A DNA stretch of 50,940 bases from Lentimicrobium sp. L6. Lineage in GTDB: Bacteria > Bacteroidota > Bacteroidia > Bacteroidales > UBA12170. How positions within the stretch are numbered: position 1 is the stretch's first letter; each line of letters opens with the position of its first letter. The notes below the pieces were generated by a model that did no database searches, had not been told where the DNA came from, and saw only the letters and a list, made by a program, of their open reading frames with translations. This document shows positions 18,503 to 25,991 of the stretch, in pieces. The DNA is taken from contig NZ_JABKCA010000037.1 in assembly GCF_013166655.1 (NCBI RefSeq), forward strand, positions 1-50,940. The letters run 5' to 3'. The position numbers and the translations under genes were made by a program.

Positions 18503-19438
18503 CTATTTATTCTTTGTTCCCATGATAAATTCAAGAGGTGTTGTCAATCGTTTTTTCCAGGAGTTTTCCGAATGCTCTTCCCCTTCAAACTTGAGTGTTA
18601 TCCAATTCTCTTTAGTATATCCTTTTGCTTTCATCACCTCATCCATTCCTTTTTGCGGAAGTTCATAAAGAGCATCTAAAGTCTCCGTTCCATAGTCAAA
18701 ATAAATAAGGTGAGAGGAGGCTTCCGGAAGGTTTTCTTGCATATAATTTTGGAATGCATTGGGTACTGGATTATTCTCCATTTGGAAAATCCCAGGCCAA
18801 TGAGTCGACAAGCAAGCCGCTCCAGCAAATACATCAGGATACTCACAAATGGCATACATCGATATTAAACCTCCCATACTAGAACCAGCAACAAAAGTGT
18901 TTTCTTTTTCTATGTTGACAGAATAATGAGCATCTATATAAGGTTTAACTTCTTCCACGAGAAATTTCAAATAATTATCGGACTGCACAGCTTTTGAAAA
19001 CAAGGGATGTCCTTCATATCTTTCAACTCCCATTAATGAGTCTCTAAAATTTTCCGGAAGTGACTCAAATGGCTTTTGTGGAAAGAAATCGCTATGTCTA
19101 TCATTGGCATCATTAAATATCCCAACAACGATACATGGCTTAATTTTTCCTTCAGAAATTAATTCTGACATGCACTCATCAACTCCCCACTCCTGCTTAT
19201 TCCAAGTGGTATTGGCATCAAAAAGCATTTGCCCATCATGCATATATAGAACATTATATTTAGACTCCTCAGAATATCCTTCTGGAAGCCAAACATCTAT
19301 ATTTCTGTCATTTACATATTGAGATTTAAAATTCTCAATCCTTTCAATTTTCCCTGAGCTAACTTGAGGAAGATTTGTTTGTGCATTTGACACTATTATT
19401 CCAGTCAATAGTAAAAAAATAATTATTGTTTTTTTCAT
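18503..19438 (-). CDS. Secreted alpha/beta-hydrolase (putative esterase, Fes/esterase-D fold)
   Basis: A 311-residue protein with a signal peptide (residues 1-19, IIIFLLLTGIIVSNA). The mature protein has VDVWLPEGY-like NIDVWLPEGYSEESKYNVLY, HDGQMLFDANTTWNKQEWGV, and the nucleophile elbow VAGSSMGGLISMYA with Ser near residue 177. DYGTETLDALY is the acid segment and EGEEHSENSWKKRL supplies the His. The pattern is that of the Pfam putative esterase family, which includes feruloyl/acetylxylan esterases and enterochelin esterases. The substrate cannot be told. Predicted periplasmic or secreted. Confidence 0.85.
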   Translation of the reverse strand: MKKTIIIFLLLTGIIVSNAQTNLPQVSSGKIERIENFKSQYVNDRNIDVWLPEGYSEESKYNVLYMHDGQMLFDANTTWNKQEWGVDECMSELISEGKIKPCIVVGIFNDANDRHSDFFPQKPFESLPENFRDSLMGVERYEGHPLFSKAVQSDNYLKFLVEEVKPYIDAHYSVNIEKENTFVAGSSMGGLISMYAICEYPDVFAGAACLSTHWPGIFQMENNPVPNAFQNYMQENLPEASSHLIYFDYGTETLDALYELPQKGMDEVMKAKGYTKENWITLKFEGEEHSENSWKKRLTTPLEFIMGTKNK

Positions 19439-19556
19439 AAGTCATTTTTGAATGAGTAAAATTACAAAATACACTCTATCAAAAATATAAACTTATTCTT
19501 TTGTCAATATTTCTTTACTTCTGAAGTATAAAATCCTGTTAACAGTAAAAAATATC

Positions 19557-19586
19557 TTGCTCGAATAAAAAAACCTCCTATATTTG
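19557..19586 (+). promoter_or_regulatory. Near-consensus promoter of the methionine operon leader
   Basis: TTG (19557-19559), 19 bases of spacer, then TATATTTG (19579-19586). This matches the Bacteroidota -33/-7 promoter with ideal spacing. The first leader ATG is 9 bases after the -7 box, leaving a 5' leader of only a few bases. Confidence 0.75.
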
Positions 19587-19595
19587 CCCCCAGAA

Positions 19596-19667
19596 ATGAA
19601 TAATCAAAATACAAATATGTCCATGATGATGCGTATGCAAAGCAACGTAAAGGGACGAATTGTATAA
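19596..19667 (+). CDS. Methionine-rich leader peptide 1 (putative attenuator)
   Basis: A 23-codon open reading frame starting just after the promoter. Met occupies positions 1, 8, 10, 11, 12 and 14, so six of 23 codons are ATG and five lie within seven residues. This is far above expectation. A terminator begins 26 bases after the stop. The codons after the Met cluster (19650-19657, AAGGGACG) can pair with CGCCCTT of the terminator stem (19693-19699) with one bulged A. This arrangement matches amino-acid operon leader peptides such as trpL and hisL, but for Met. The function is inferred from sequence and position before metY-metX-thrA. Confidence 0.75.
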   Translation: MNNQNTNMSMMMRMQSNVKGRIV

Positions 19668-19693
19668 AAAACATAAAACAGATATACAAAGAC

Positions 19694-19722
19694 GCCCTTG
19701 CCAAACAGCAGGGGCTTTTTTT
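19694..19722 (+). terminator. Attenuator terminator 1 of the met leader
   Basis: GCCCTTGC (19694-19701) pairs with GCAGGGGC (19708-19715) with one G-T wobble and a 6-base loop, followed by seven T (19716-19722). No gene stop lies just upstream except leader peptide 1, so this is a premature terminator of the met operon transcript. Confidence 0.8.
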
Positions 19723-19742
19723 ATGATTTAAATTTACAAGAG

Positions 19743-19835
19743 ATGAAAATAATAATGGCAAATACAATGATGATGAACATGTTTATGATGATGTATATGA
19801 TGATGCAACACATGCTCCGGTATTGCCTAAAATGA
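19743..19835 (+). CDS. Methionine-rich leader peptide 2 (putative attenuator)
   Basis: A 30-codon frame with Met at positions 1, 5, 9-11, 13, 15-17, 19-21 and 24: 13 of 30 residues, including three runs of three ATG codons. It reads MKIIMANTMMMNMFMMMYMM and then ten more residues. A strong terminator starts 22 bases after the stop. The bases right after the last Met (CGGTATTGCC, 19818-19827) can pair over ten positions, two of them G-T, with 19867-19876 inside the terminator. A ribosome stalled in the Met clusters leaves that segment free, while one reaching the stop covers it. A regulatory, not structural, peptide is inferred. Confidence 0.8.
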   Translation: MKIIMANTMMMNMFMMMYMMMQHMLRYCLK

Positions 19836-19856
19836 CAAATAAAAAGAATCTCTTTT

Positions 19857-19895
19857 AAGTCCCTTTGGTAATATCGAAACCAAAGGGACTTTTTT
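19857..19895 (+). terminator. Attenuator terminator 2 of the met leader
   Basis: A 13-bp perfect stem (19857-19869 with 19879-19891), loop of 9 bases, then a T-rich tract to 19900. The 5' arm segment GTCCCTTT (19859-19866) is also complementary to AAAGGGAC (19649-19656) in leader 1. The gene downstream, metY, starts 258 bases later. Confidence 0.88.
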
Positions 19896-20046
19896 ATTTT
19901 ATGGCAAAAGAAACTTTATCTTTTCGTTGGATTCGAATGAAATATCAGTCATTTACCACAGTAAACTCCTGAAATTTCATTCTTTATCCGCCTCAACCTA
20001 AAGCTTCTTTGCTCAAAAAATCATTACAGAAAATAGATTAATAAAC

Positions 20047-20069
20047 CTTGTCATAGTGCCGTAGTGGCC
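20047..20069 (+). repeat. Interspersed repeat copy 1 (TAGTGCC..AGTGGCC word)
   Basis: CTTGTCATAGTGCCGTAGTG followed by GCC, then an A-rich tail. A second copy lies 54 bases downstream and a related one precedes the aspartokinase gene. Copies share TAGTGCC-n-GTGG and a following AAACAAnATATA-like tail. Confidence 0.6.
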
Positions 20070-20100
20070 CAAAAACAAAATATATAAAACAAACAATATC

Positions 20101-20125
20101 CTTTGTGACATAGTGCCTAGTGGCC
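20101..20125 (+). repeat. Interspersed repeat copy 2
   Basis: CTTTGTGACATAGTGCCTAG followed by TGGCC, then an A-rich tail that runs into the metY start codon 33 bases later. It matches copy 1 with small changes. Confidence 0.6.
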
Positions 20126-20157
20126 AACAAACAAGAAATATAAAAAAATAAATAATA

Positions 20158-21432
20158 ATGGGAAATTTAAAAATAGCAAGCAAAGCTTTACATGCAGGAC
20201 ACGATACCAATTTAACTCAAGGAACCAGAGCTGTTCCTATTTATCAAACCACTTCTTATGTATTTAGAGATACAGAACATGCTTCCAATCTGTTTGAACT
20301 AAAAGAGCCAGGATATATTTATACCCGACTTAACAACCCAACCAACGATGTACTAGAACAAAGACTGGCACAAATAGAAGGTGGCATTGGAGCTGCGGTT
20401 TTTGCTTCTGGAACAGCCGCCATCTCTACTTGTCTGCTCACCTTACTACAAACTGGCGACCATATTGTTTCTTCAAGCAGTCTTTATGGTGGAACCTATA
20501 ATCTTCTCAATGTGACCCTCCCCCGTTTTGGTATTACTACCCAATTTGTAAATCCAGATCAAATAGAAAATTTTGAGGAGGCTATTCAAGAAAACACCAA
20601 AGCTATATTTATTGAATCTATCGGCAATCCGAAACTCGATGTTTTAGATATTGAAGCCATAGCGAAAGTGGCACAAGCACATCAGATTCCATTAATTGTA
20701 GACAATACAGTAGCTTCTCCTAGCCTATTAAACCCCATAAAACATGGAGCAAACTTAGTGATTCACTCCCTCACCAAATATATAGCTGGACAAGGAAATT
20801 CACTAGGCGGCATTGTGATTGATGCCGGAACTTTCGATTGGGCCAGTGGGAAATTCCCAGAGTTTACGGAGCCTTCCAAAGGATATCATGGTTTAATTTA
20901 TGCTGAAGTACTTGGCGAGGCCGCATTTATCACCAAATTAAGAATAGAAGGATTGAGAGATTATGGTGGAGCTTTAAGTCCATTGAGTGCTTTCCAAATC
21001 ATTCAAGGATTGGAAACCTTAGAAGTCAGAATTAAACAACATTCTAAAAATGCATTAGAATTGGCTGAGTGGTTAGAAAGCTTAGAGGAAGTAGCTTGGG
21101 TGAATTATCCTGGATTAAAGAATAATAAATACTATCCCTTAGCCCAAAAATATCTTCCCAAAGGTCAAAGCGGAATTGTCACTTTCGGATTAAAAGGAGG
21201 ATTTGAAGCCGCTAGAAAATTCACCGACAGCACTCAACTTTTCTCACTTCTAGCCAATATTGGCGATACTAAATCATTAATCATTCACCCTGCCAGCACC
21301 ACGCATCAACAGTTAACCGAAGAGCAACAAGAATCAACTGGTGTCACAAAAGATTTAATTCGATTGTCAGTTGGTTTAGAAGATATTGTAGATTTGAAAG
21401 CAGATATTGAACAAGCCATAAAGAAAATCTAA
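20158..21432 (+). CDS. metY: O-acetylhomoserine aminocarboxypropyltransferase (O-acetylhomoserine sulfhydrylase)
   Basis: A 424-residue PLP enzyme of the Cys/Met-metabolism family that makes homocysteine directly from O-acetylhomoserine and sulfide. Seen: KALHAGHDTN (start motif), YTRLNNPTNDVLEQRLAQIEGG, ASGTAAISTCLLTL, SLYGGTYNL, FIESIGNPKLDVLDIEAIA, DNTVASP, and the PLP lysine K207 in HSLTKYIAGQG. The 424-residue length and the SGTAA region fit MetY better than the shorter MetB/MetC/MetZ enzymes. It is followed by metX, whose start codon overlaps the metY stop by one base. Expression probably depends on read-through of the two leader terminators. Confidence 0.93.
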   Translation: MGNLKIASKALHAGHDTNLTQGTRAVPIYQTTSYVFRDTEHASNLFELKEPGYIYTRLNNPTNDVLEQRLAQIEGGIGAAVFASGTAAISTCLLTLLQTGDHIVSSSSLYGGTYNLLNVTLPRFGITTQFVNPDQIENFEEAIQENTKAIFIESIGNPKLDVLDIEAIAKVAQAHQIPLIVDNTVASPSLLNPIKHGANLVIHSLTKYIAGQGNSLGGIVIDAGTFDWASGKFPEFTEPSKGYHGLIYAEVLGEAAFITKLRIEGLRDYGGALSPLSAFQIIQGLETLEVRIKQHSKNALELAEWLESLEEVAWVNYPGLKNNKYYPLAQKYLPKGQSGIVTFGLKGGFEAARKFTDSTQLFSLLANIGDTKSLIIHPASTTHQQLTEEQQESTGVTKDLIRLSVGLEDIVDLKADIEQAIKKI

Positions 21433-22400
21433 TGAGACCCGAATTAATCAGCTATAAAATTAAAGATTTCACCACCTCAAGCGGGGTTCTTCTCAATGAG
21501 TTGAACCTCACTTATGAGGTTTTTGGAAAACCTTTACATACTGCACCAATAGTAGTAATTAATCACGCATTGACTGGAAACTCTGATGTTTTAAGTGAAG
21601 AAAAAGGCTGGTGGAAAACCATCATTGGAGAAAATAAACTCATTGATACAAACAAATACACCATTCTAGCTTTTAATATCCCTGGAAATGCCTACGATGA
21701 TTTAATTATAGAAAACTATAAAGATTTCACAACTCGAGATATTGCAAGCTTGTTTTTAGAAGCCATTGATGGTTTAAAGATAGAGAAGCTTTTTGCAGTC
21801 ATCGGAGGCTCTTTAGGAGGTGGAATCGCTTGGGAAATGGCAGTGTTAAAACCAAAACTCATTGAAAACTTAATCCCCGTGGCTTGTCATTGGCAAAGCT
21901 CCGATTGGATTATTGGTTTTAATGAAGTGCAAATGCAAATTTTAGAATTCACTGATAAGCCTTTAGAAATTGCTAGAATGATGGCCATGTTATTTTATAG
22001 AACACCGGCCAGTTTAGAGTCTAAATTCAACAGAAGCCAAACTGCAGATGGAAAATTATTCAATATTGAATCTTGGCTTCGGCATCATGGAAATAAATTA
22101 AATGGCCGCTTTGAGGTTTCTGCCTATCGCTTGATGACTCATTTATTAACCACACTTGATATCACCAGCCATTTTGAGAATTTTGAGGAGGCTGTTAAAG
22201 AAATCGAGTCCAATATTATTCAAGTAGCTGTAGATACAGATTGGATATTTGTGAAGGATGAGACCATCGAGACCAAAAACAAGTTGGACAAGTTGGAGAT
22301 TAAAAACGAATACCATGAAATAAAATCCATACATGGCCACGATGCTTTCTTAATTGAATTTGAGCAACTTGAAAGTTTCTTGAAACCCATATTCAAATAG
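21432..22400 (+). CDS. metX: Homoserine O-acetyltransferase
   Basis: A 322-residue alpha/beta-hydrolase-fold acyltransferase that activates homoserine for homocysteine synthesis. Seen: LTYEVFGKPL, the oxyanion segment VVINHALTGNSDVL, NIPGNAYDD, the nucleophile elbow VIGGSLGGGIAWEMAV with Ser127, the Asp in VAVDTDWIF and His303 in IHGHDAFLIEF. At 322 residues it is a little shorter than typical MetX (about 350-380), mostly in the lid. Whether it uses acetyl- or succinyl-CoA cannot be told, but the partner MetY favours acetyl. Overlaps metY by one base. Confidence 0.9.
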   Translation: MRPELISYKIKDFTTSSGVLLNELNLTYEVFGKPLHTAPIVVINHALTGNSDVLSEEKGWWKTIIGENKLIDTNKYTILAFNIPGNAYDDLIIENYKDFTTRDIASLFLEAIDGLKIEKLFAVIGGSLGGGIAWEMAVLKPKLIENLIPVACHWQSSDWIIGFNEVQMQILEFTDKPLEIARMMAMLFYRTPASLESKFNRSQTADGKLFNIESWLRHHGNKLNGRFEVSAYRLMTHLLTTLDITSHFENFEEAVKEIESNIIQVAVDTDWIFVKDETIETKNKLDKLEIKNEYHEIKSIHGHDAFLIEFEQLESFLKPIFK

Positions 22401-22444
22401 AATCATCCTTCACTAGAATTTTACAAGTCAATAATTCACAACAA

Positions 22445-22480
22445 ACTTTGTGCAACTCTGTGTCTTAGTGCCTCTGTGGT
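22445..22480 (+). repeat. Interspersed repeat copy 3 (CTTTGTG..CTTAGTGCCTCTGTGG type)
   Basis: Located in the 95-base gap between metX and the aspartokinase gene. Related to the copies at 20047 and 20101 (shared TAGTGCCT-n-GTGG, then an A-rich tail to the next ATG). I recall this word family as a common dispersed Bacteroidota intergenic element, but cannot verify that here. Confidence 0.6.
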
Positions 22481-22495
22481 AAATAAAATAAAAAT

Positions 22496-24913
22496 ATGAA
22501 AATAATAAAATTCGGAGGGAAATCCCTCTCCAACGGAACCGGAATAAATGCTGTAATCAGCATCATACAAAATAAAATTAATAATAATGAGAAGTTTGTC
22601 GTTATAGTTTCTGCTAGAGGAAACGCCACAGATGAACTAGAAAACATCTTAGAACTAGCCAAACAAGGAAAGGAATATAAAACGCAATGGCAAGAATTTA
22701 AAAGTTACCAAATTTCACCTGCTCCTGCTATAGATTTCAGCAAAGAATTCCAGCTATTAGAAAAAATATTCGAAGGCGTTCAATTATTAGAGGAAGTGAG
22801 TTTAAAAATAAAAGACCTCGTATTAGCCCAAGGTGAATTACTCGCTGCCAAAATGATATCGAAGCTTCTAAATGACAAAGGAATTAAGGCAAAAAACATT
22901 GATAGCAGAAAAATTATTGTCACTGATGAGCAATATGGAAATGCAGTTGTCTTAGAAGAAGAATCAAAAAAAAGATGTCAAACTTTCATCGATGAATTAG
23001 AAGAAAACACCTTGGCTATTCTTACTGGTTTCATTGCCAATAATGAACAAGGTTCTACCACCACTTTGGGGAGAAATGGCAGCAATTATTCAGCTGCATT
23101 ATTTGCCAATTTCCTAAATGCAGAAGAATTACAAAACTATACACATGTAGATGGAATATACACTGCCAATCCTGATTTAGTAGAAGAGGCAAGAATTATT
23201 GATCAAATCAGCTTTCAAGAAGCCAATGAATTGGCCAGTTTTGGAGCTTCCATTTTACATGCCAAAACCATTATTCCACTTATTGAGAAAAACATTCCCC
23301 TTAGAATCCTCAACACTTTTAATTCTGAAAGCAAAGGAACACTCATCTGTAGGAATGGTCAGAAAAAAGGTGTAAAATCCATTTCTGTAAAATCAGGAGT
23401 GAGTCTGATTAATTTGGAAGGAAAAGGCTTATTGGGGAAAATAGGTGTAGATGCAAGAATATTCAACACTTTAGGAAGAGAAAATATTAATATAGGTGTC
23501 ATTTCCCAAGGAAGTTCAGAAAGAGGAATTGGATTTGTGGTAAATAGTAAAGATGACGACAGAGCAGTAAAATCTCTCCGTAAAGAATTTTCAAATGATT
23601 TTTCCAATAAAGATGTGAGCAATATCACTACCATTAATGATGTATCGGTGGTTAGTATTGTGGGTCAAAATTTACAAGGCTTTTCAAAACCCTATCAATC
23701 TTTGGTGAAAAATAATATTGAAATTCTATTGATTAATAATAATATTTCGGGGAATAATATCAGCTTATTAATCGATAACCAGCAGGTTCACAAAGCCATC
23801 AACATTATTCATTCTCAGATATTTGGGGTAGCTAAGAATATAAATATCGCTATTTTTGGAAAAGGAACAGTGGGCGGAAGTTTAATTGAACAGATTTTAA
23901 AAAGCCAAGAACAAATCTTAAGGAGAAAAGAAACTCGTCTAAATATTTTCGCGGTTGCCGGAAGTAAAAACCTTCTTCTCCAAAAAGAGGGCATTGGAAA
24001 TAATTGGAAATCTGAATTTAAGAATGCTAAGCAAACAAAAGATTCTATCAAAGAAGTTATTGCCTTTGCTGAACAACATCATTTAGAGAATTTAATAGCC
24101 ATTGATAATACTGCTTCTAGCGAATTTATCAAAAGCTATCCCCTCTTGATTGAGAATGGATTCGATTTGGTTTCCTCCAATAAAATAGCCAATACTGTAG
24201 GTTTTGATTTCTATAAATCATTAAGGAAAGAATTGAAGACTCATAACAAACAATATTTATACGAAACCAATGTGGGCGCAGGTTTACCGCTCATCGATAC
24301 CATCAAACTATTACACGATTCCGGAGAGAATATCACCAGAATTAAAGGCGTATTTTCAGGCTCACTGAGTTATATTTTTAATGCTTTTTCTGAATCTGAA
24401 GAAAGCTTCTCAAGCATTGTGAAACAAGCCATGGAAAAAGGATTTACAGAACCTGACCCAAGAGAAGATTTATGTGGAAACGATGTGGCTCGTAAATTAC
24501 TCATTTTGGCTCGTGAACTCGATTTGGAAAATGAACTAGACGAAGTTCAAATTAGAAACCTCATTCCTGAAAACTTAAGAGGAGGCCAAGTGGATAACTT
24601 CCTCCAAAGAATTGAAGAATTAGACCATCCTTTTGAATTACTAAAAGAAGCACAAGAAAAAGACCATGTTCTCAGGTATGTGGGCGATTTACATGGCGAC
24701 CTTCAACAAAGCAAAGGTGAGTTGGATGTGAGTTTGGTAAGTGTCCCAAAAAACAGCGCTTTAGGCCAATTGAGCGGAAGTAATTCCATCTTCGAAATCT
24801 ATACCGAAAGCTATGGGGAGAACCCAATTGTGATCCAAGGAGCCGGTGCTGGTGCGGCAGTAACTGCCCGTGGTGTATTTGGTGATTTGTTGAGGATTGC
24901 TGAGAAGAGGTAG
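22496..24913 (+). CDS. thrA: Bifunctional aspartate kinase / homoserine dehydrogenase
   Basis: An 805-residue fused enzyme catalysing steps one and three from aspartate to homoserine. The kinase half begins KIIKFGGKSL and has FVVIVSARGNATDELENIL, TTTLGRNGSNYSAALFAN and THVDGIYTANPDLV. An ACT-type regulatory region follows (about residues 300-450: INLEGKGLLGKIGVDARIF, VSIVGQNLQGF). The dehydrogenase half starts NIAIFGKGTVGGSLIEQIL (about residue 456), with SSNKIANT, ETNVGAGLPLIDTIK, GVFSGSLSYIFNAFSES and EPDPREDLCGNDVARKLL. Placement with metY and metX argues for a methionine-directed isozyme (metL-like); which amino acid inhibits it is unknown. Confidence 0.95.
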   Translation: MKIIKFGGKSLSNGTGINAVISIIQNKINNNEKFVVIVSARGNATDELENILELAKQGKEYKTQWQEFKSYQISPAPAIDFSKEFQLLEKIFEGVQLLEEVSLKIKDLVLAQGELLAAKMISKLLNDKGIKAKNIDSRKIIVTDEQYGNAVVLEEESKKRCQTFIDELEENTLAILTGFIANNEQGSTTTLGRNGSNYSAALFANFLNAEELQNYTHVDGIYTANPDLVEEARIIDQISFQEANELASFGASILHAKTIIPLIEKNIPLRILNTFNSESKGTLICRNGQKKGVKSISVKSGVSLINLEGKGLLGKIGVDARIFNTLGRENINIGVISQGSSERGIGFVVNSKDDDRAVKSLRKEFSNDFSNKDVSNITTINDVSVVSIVGQNLQGFSKPYQSLVKNNIEILLINNNISGNNISLLIDNQQVHKAINIIHSQIFGVAKNINIAIFGKGTVGGSLIEQILKSQEQILRRKETRLNIFAVAGSKNLLLQKEGIGNNWKSEFKNAKQTKDSIKEVIAFAEQHHLENLIAIDNTASSEFIKSYPLLIENGFDLVSSNKIANTVGFDFYKSLRKELKTHNKQYLYETNVGAGLPLIDTIKLLHDSGENITRIKGVFSGSLSYIFNAFSESEESFSSIVKQAMEKGFTEPDPREDLCGNDVARKLLILARELDLENELDEVQIRNLIPENLRGGQVDNFLQRIEELDHPFELLKEAQEKDHVLRYVGDLHGDLQQSKGELDVSLVSVPKNSALGQLSGSNSIFEIYTESYGENPIVIQGAGAGAAVTARGVFGDLLRIAEKR

Positions 24914-24938
24914 ACTTAATGACAAAATAAATATTCAG

Positions 24939-24946
24939 TATCTTTG
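24939..24946 (+). promoter_or_regulatory. -7 promoter element TATCTTTG
   Basis: Exact consensus match, 31 bases before the antitoxin ATG at 24978. Confidence 0.6.
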
Positions 24947-24977
24947 CTCTTTAATTATGATTATAAAAATCTGAAAT

Positions 24978-25229
24978 ATGAACTCAAAGACTTCTGAATT
25001 AAAAGAAATATTACATCAACTAGTTACTAATACTAATGATGAAGGTATTTTGAGTCAGGTTCAAGCCTATTTTTCAGCTTTGCAAAAAAAGCCAATCGAT
25101 TGGTGGGACTATTTAAGTGAAAATGATAAATCAACAATTGAATTAGGATTATCTCAATTGGAGAATAATGAAGGTCATTCTCATGAAATTATTCAATCAA
25201 AAGTTGACCATTTATTGGGCAGAAAATGA
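24978..25229 (+). CDS. Antitoxin-like protein of a type II toxin-antitoxin pair
   Basis: An 83-residue acidic, helical protein. The second half, WWDYLSENDKSTIELGLSQL followed by NNEGHSHEIIQSKVDHLLGRK, matches the C-terminal toxin-wrapping segment of Bacteroidota ParE/RelE antitoxins (addiction-module or DUF-type). The start of metal- or DNA-binding motifs is not evident, so DNA binding is uncertain. The stop overlaps the next start by 4 bases (ATGA), the usual antitoxin-first order. Confidence 0.8.
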   Translation: MNSKTSELKEILHQLVTNTNDEGILSQVQAYFSALQKKPIDWWDYLSENDKSTIELGLSQLENNEGHSHEIIQSKVDHLLGRK

Positions 25230-25516
25230 GACCACCTCATATCATATGGTCTCCAGTTGCAGAAGATTCATATTTAAAAACTATTGAATATATTCTAGCA
25301 AAATGGTCTCTTAGGGAAGCTGAAAAATTTGAATCTAAAGTTAACCATCTATTAAATAAATTGATGGTTCATCAAAAACTTTGTCCTGAATCAATAAGTT
25401 TCAATGGCTTAAGAAAATGCGTAATAAGCAGTCAGACTTCTTTAATTTATAGAGTTCATAAAAACTCCATTGAATTGATTGCGTTTATTGACAATAGAAG
25501 TAATCAAACGATTTAA
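25226..25516 (+). CDS. RelE/ParE-family toxin
   Basis: A 96-residue basic protein of the RelE/ParE fold. It starts with HIIWSPVAEDSYLKTIEYIL, then a long basic helix (KWSLREAEKFESKVNHLL), a CPESISFNGLRKCVISSQTS turn and closing strands LIYRVHKNSIELIAFIDNRS. The closing pattern (R-x-h-Y-R-V, then hhAFhDNR) is typical. ParE toxins act on gyrase and RelE cleave mRNA in ribosomes; without the catalytic set, ParE-like is the safer reading. It is directly followed by a structured repeat pair. Confidence 0.85.
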   Translation: MRPPHIIWSPVAEDSYLKTIEYILAKWSLREAEKFESKVNHLLNKLMVHQKLCPESISFNGLRKCVISSQTSLIYRVHKNSIELIAFIDNRSNQTI

Positions 25517-25531
25517 TTATCTGAATCTGAT

Positions 25532-25746
25532 TCTGTAGCTTGGCATATTTTTTTTGTGATACTTTTATAGAGGTCATCGAGGCTCTGTCCATTCTAATGA
25601 TTACCTTTTTTAGCTATTGTCTTTTAATTACAAACAAAAGGTGCAGAGCACCGAAACATCTATAGAAATTTGAATGCAATGATAATTTCAAAGTCACCAG
25701 ATAAGTCTCAGCAATTTGCTAACAGAGCAGCGACGACAACAGAAAT
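25532..25746 (+). repeat. Long direct repeat, copy A, with internal inverted arms
   Basis: Begins TCTGTAGCTTG and ends CAGAAAT. It contains an imperfect inverted repeat: arm 25564-25590 (TTTATAGAGGTCATCGAGGC and on to TCC) against arm 25640-25668 (begins GGTGCAGAGCACCG). The second arm also holds its own GGTGC-AGA-GCACC hairpin. The stretch 25631-25668 is identical in copy B. No coding potential seen. Confidence 0.75.
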
Positions 25747-25774
25747 CCCTAAAATACCTAAATTGTTTCGCTAC

Positions 25775-25991
25775 TCTGTAGCTTGATACCAAATTTTCTT
25801 ATTTCTTTTATAGAGGTAGACGGGTCTCTGCCCCTTGTTAATGATTGTTCTAAATTAGCTCATTATCTTTCAATTACAAACAAAAGGTGCAGAGCACCGA
25901 AACATCTATAGAAATAAGAACATCGTGAATATTTCAAAATCACCAGATATACCTATGTAACATAGCAATAGAACAGCAATAATATCAGAAA
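25775..25991 (+). repeat. Long direct repeat, copy B
   Basis: The same plan as copy A: TCTGTAGCTTG start, inverted arms 25807-25834 and 25886-25914, and a tail with ATTTCAAAATCACCAGATA corresponding to AATTTCAAAGTCACCAGATA in copy A. The region 25872-25915 is nearly identical to copy A, while the flanks have diverged. The two copies and the 28 bases between them fill the gap between the toxin and lipoprotein genes. Confidence 0.75.

Noticed and set aside
19901-19972. A third short ATG frame in the met leader (23 codons)
   Set aside because: It has only two Met, no terminator follows and it lies after the second attenuator; no evidence of a leader peptide role.
19439-20157. SAM-I riboswitch or other methionine riboswitch
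   Set aside because: None of the conserved four-way junction motifs could be found; leader features are better explained by peptide-coding frames and terminators.
23359-23634. 91-codon minus-strand frame in the aspartokinase gene
   Set aside because: Antisense shadow with no promoter or family signature.
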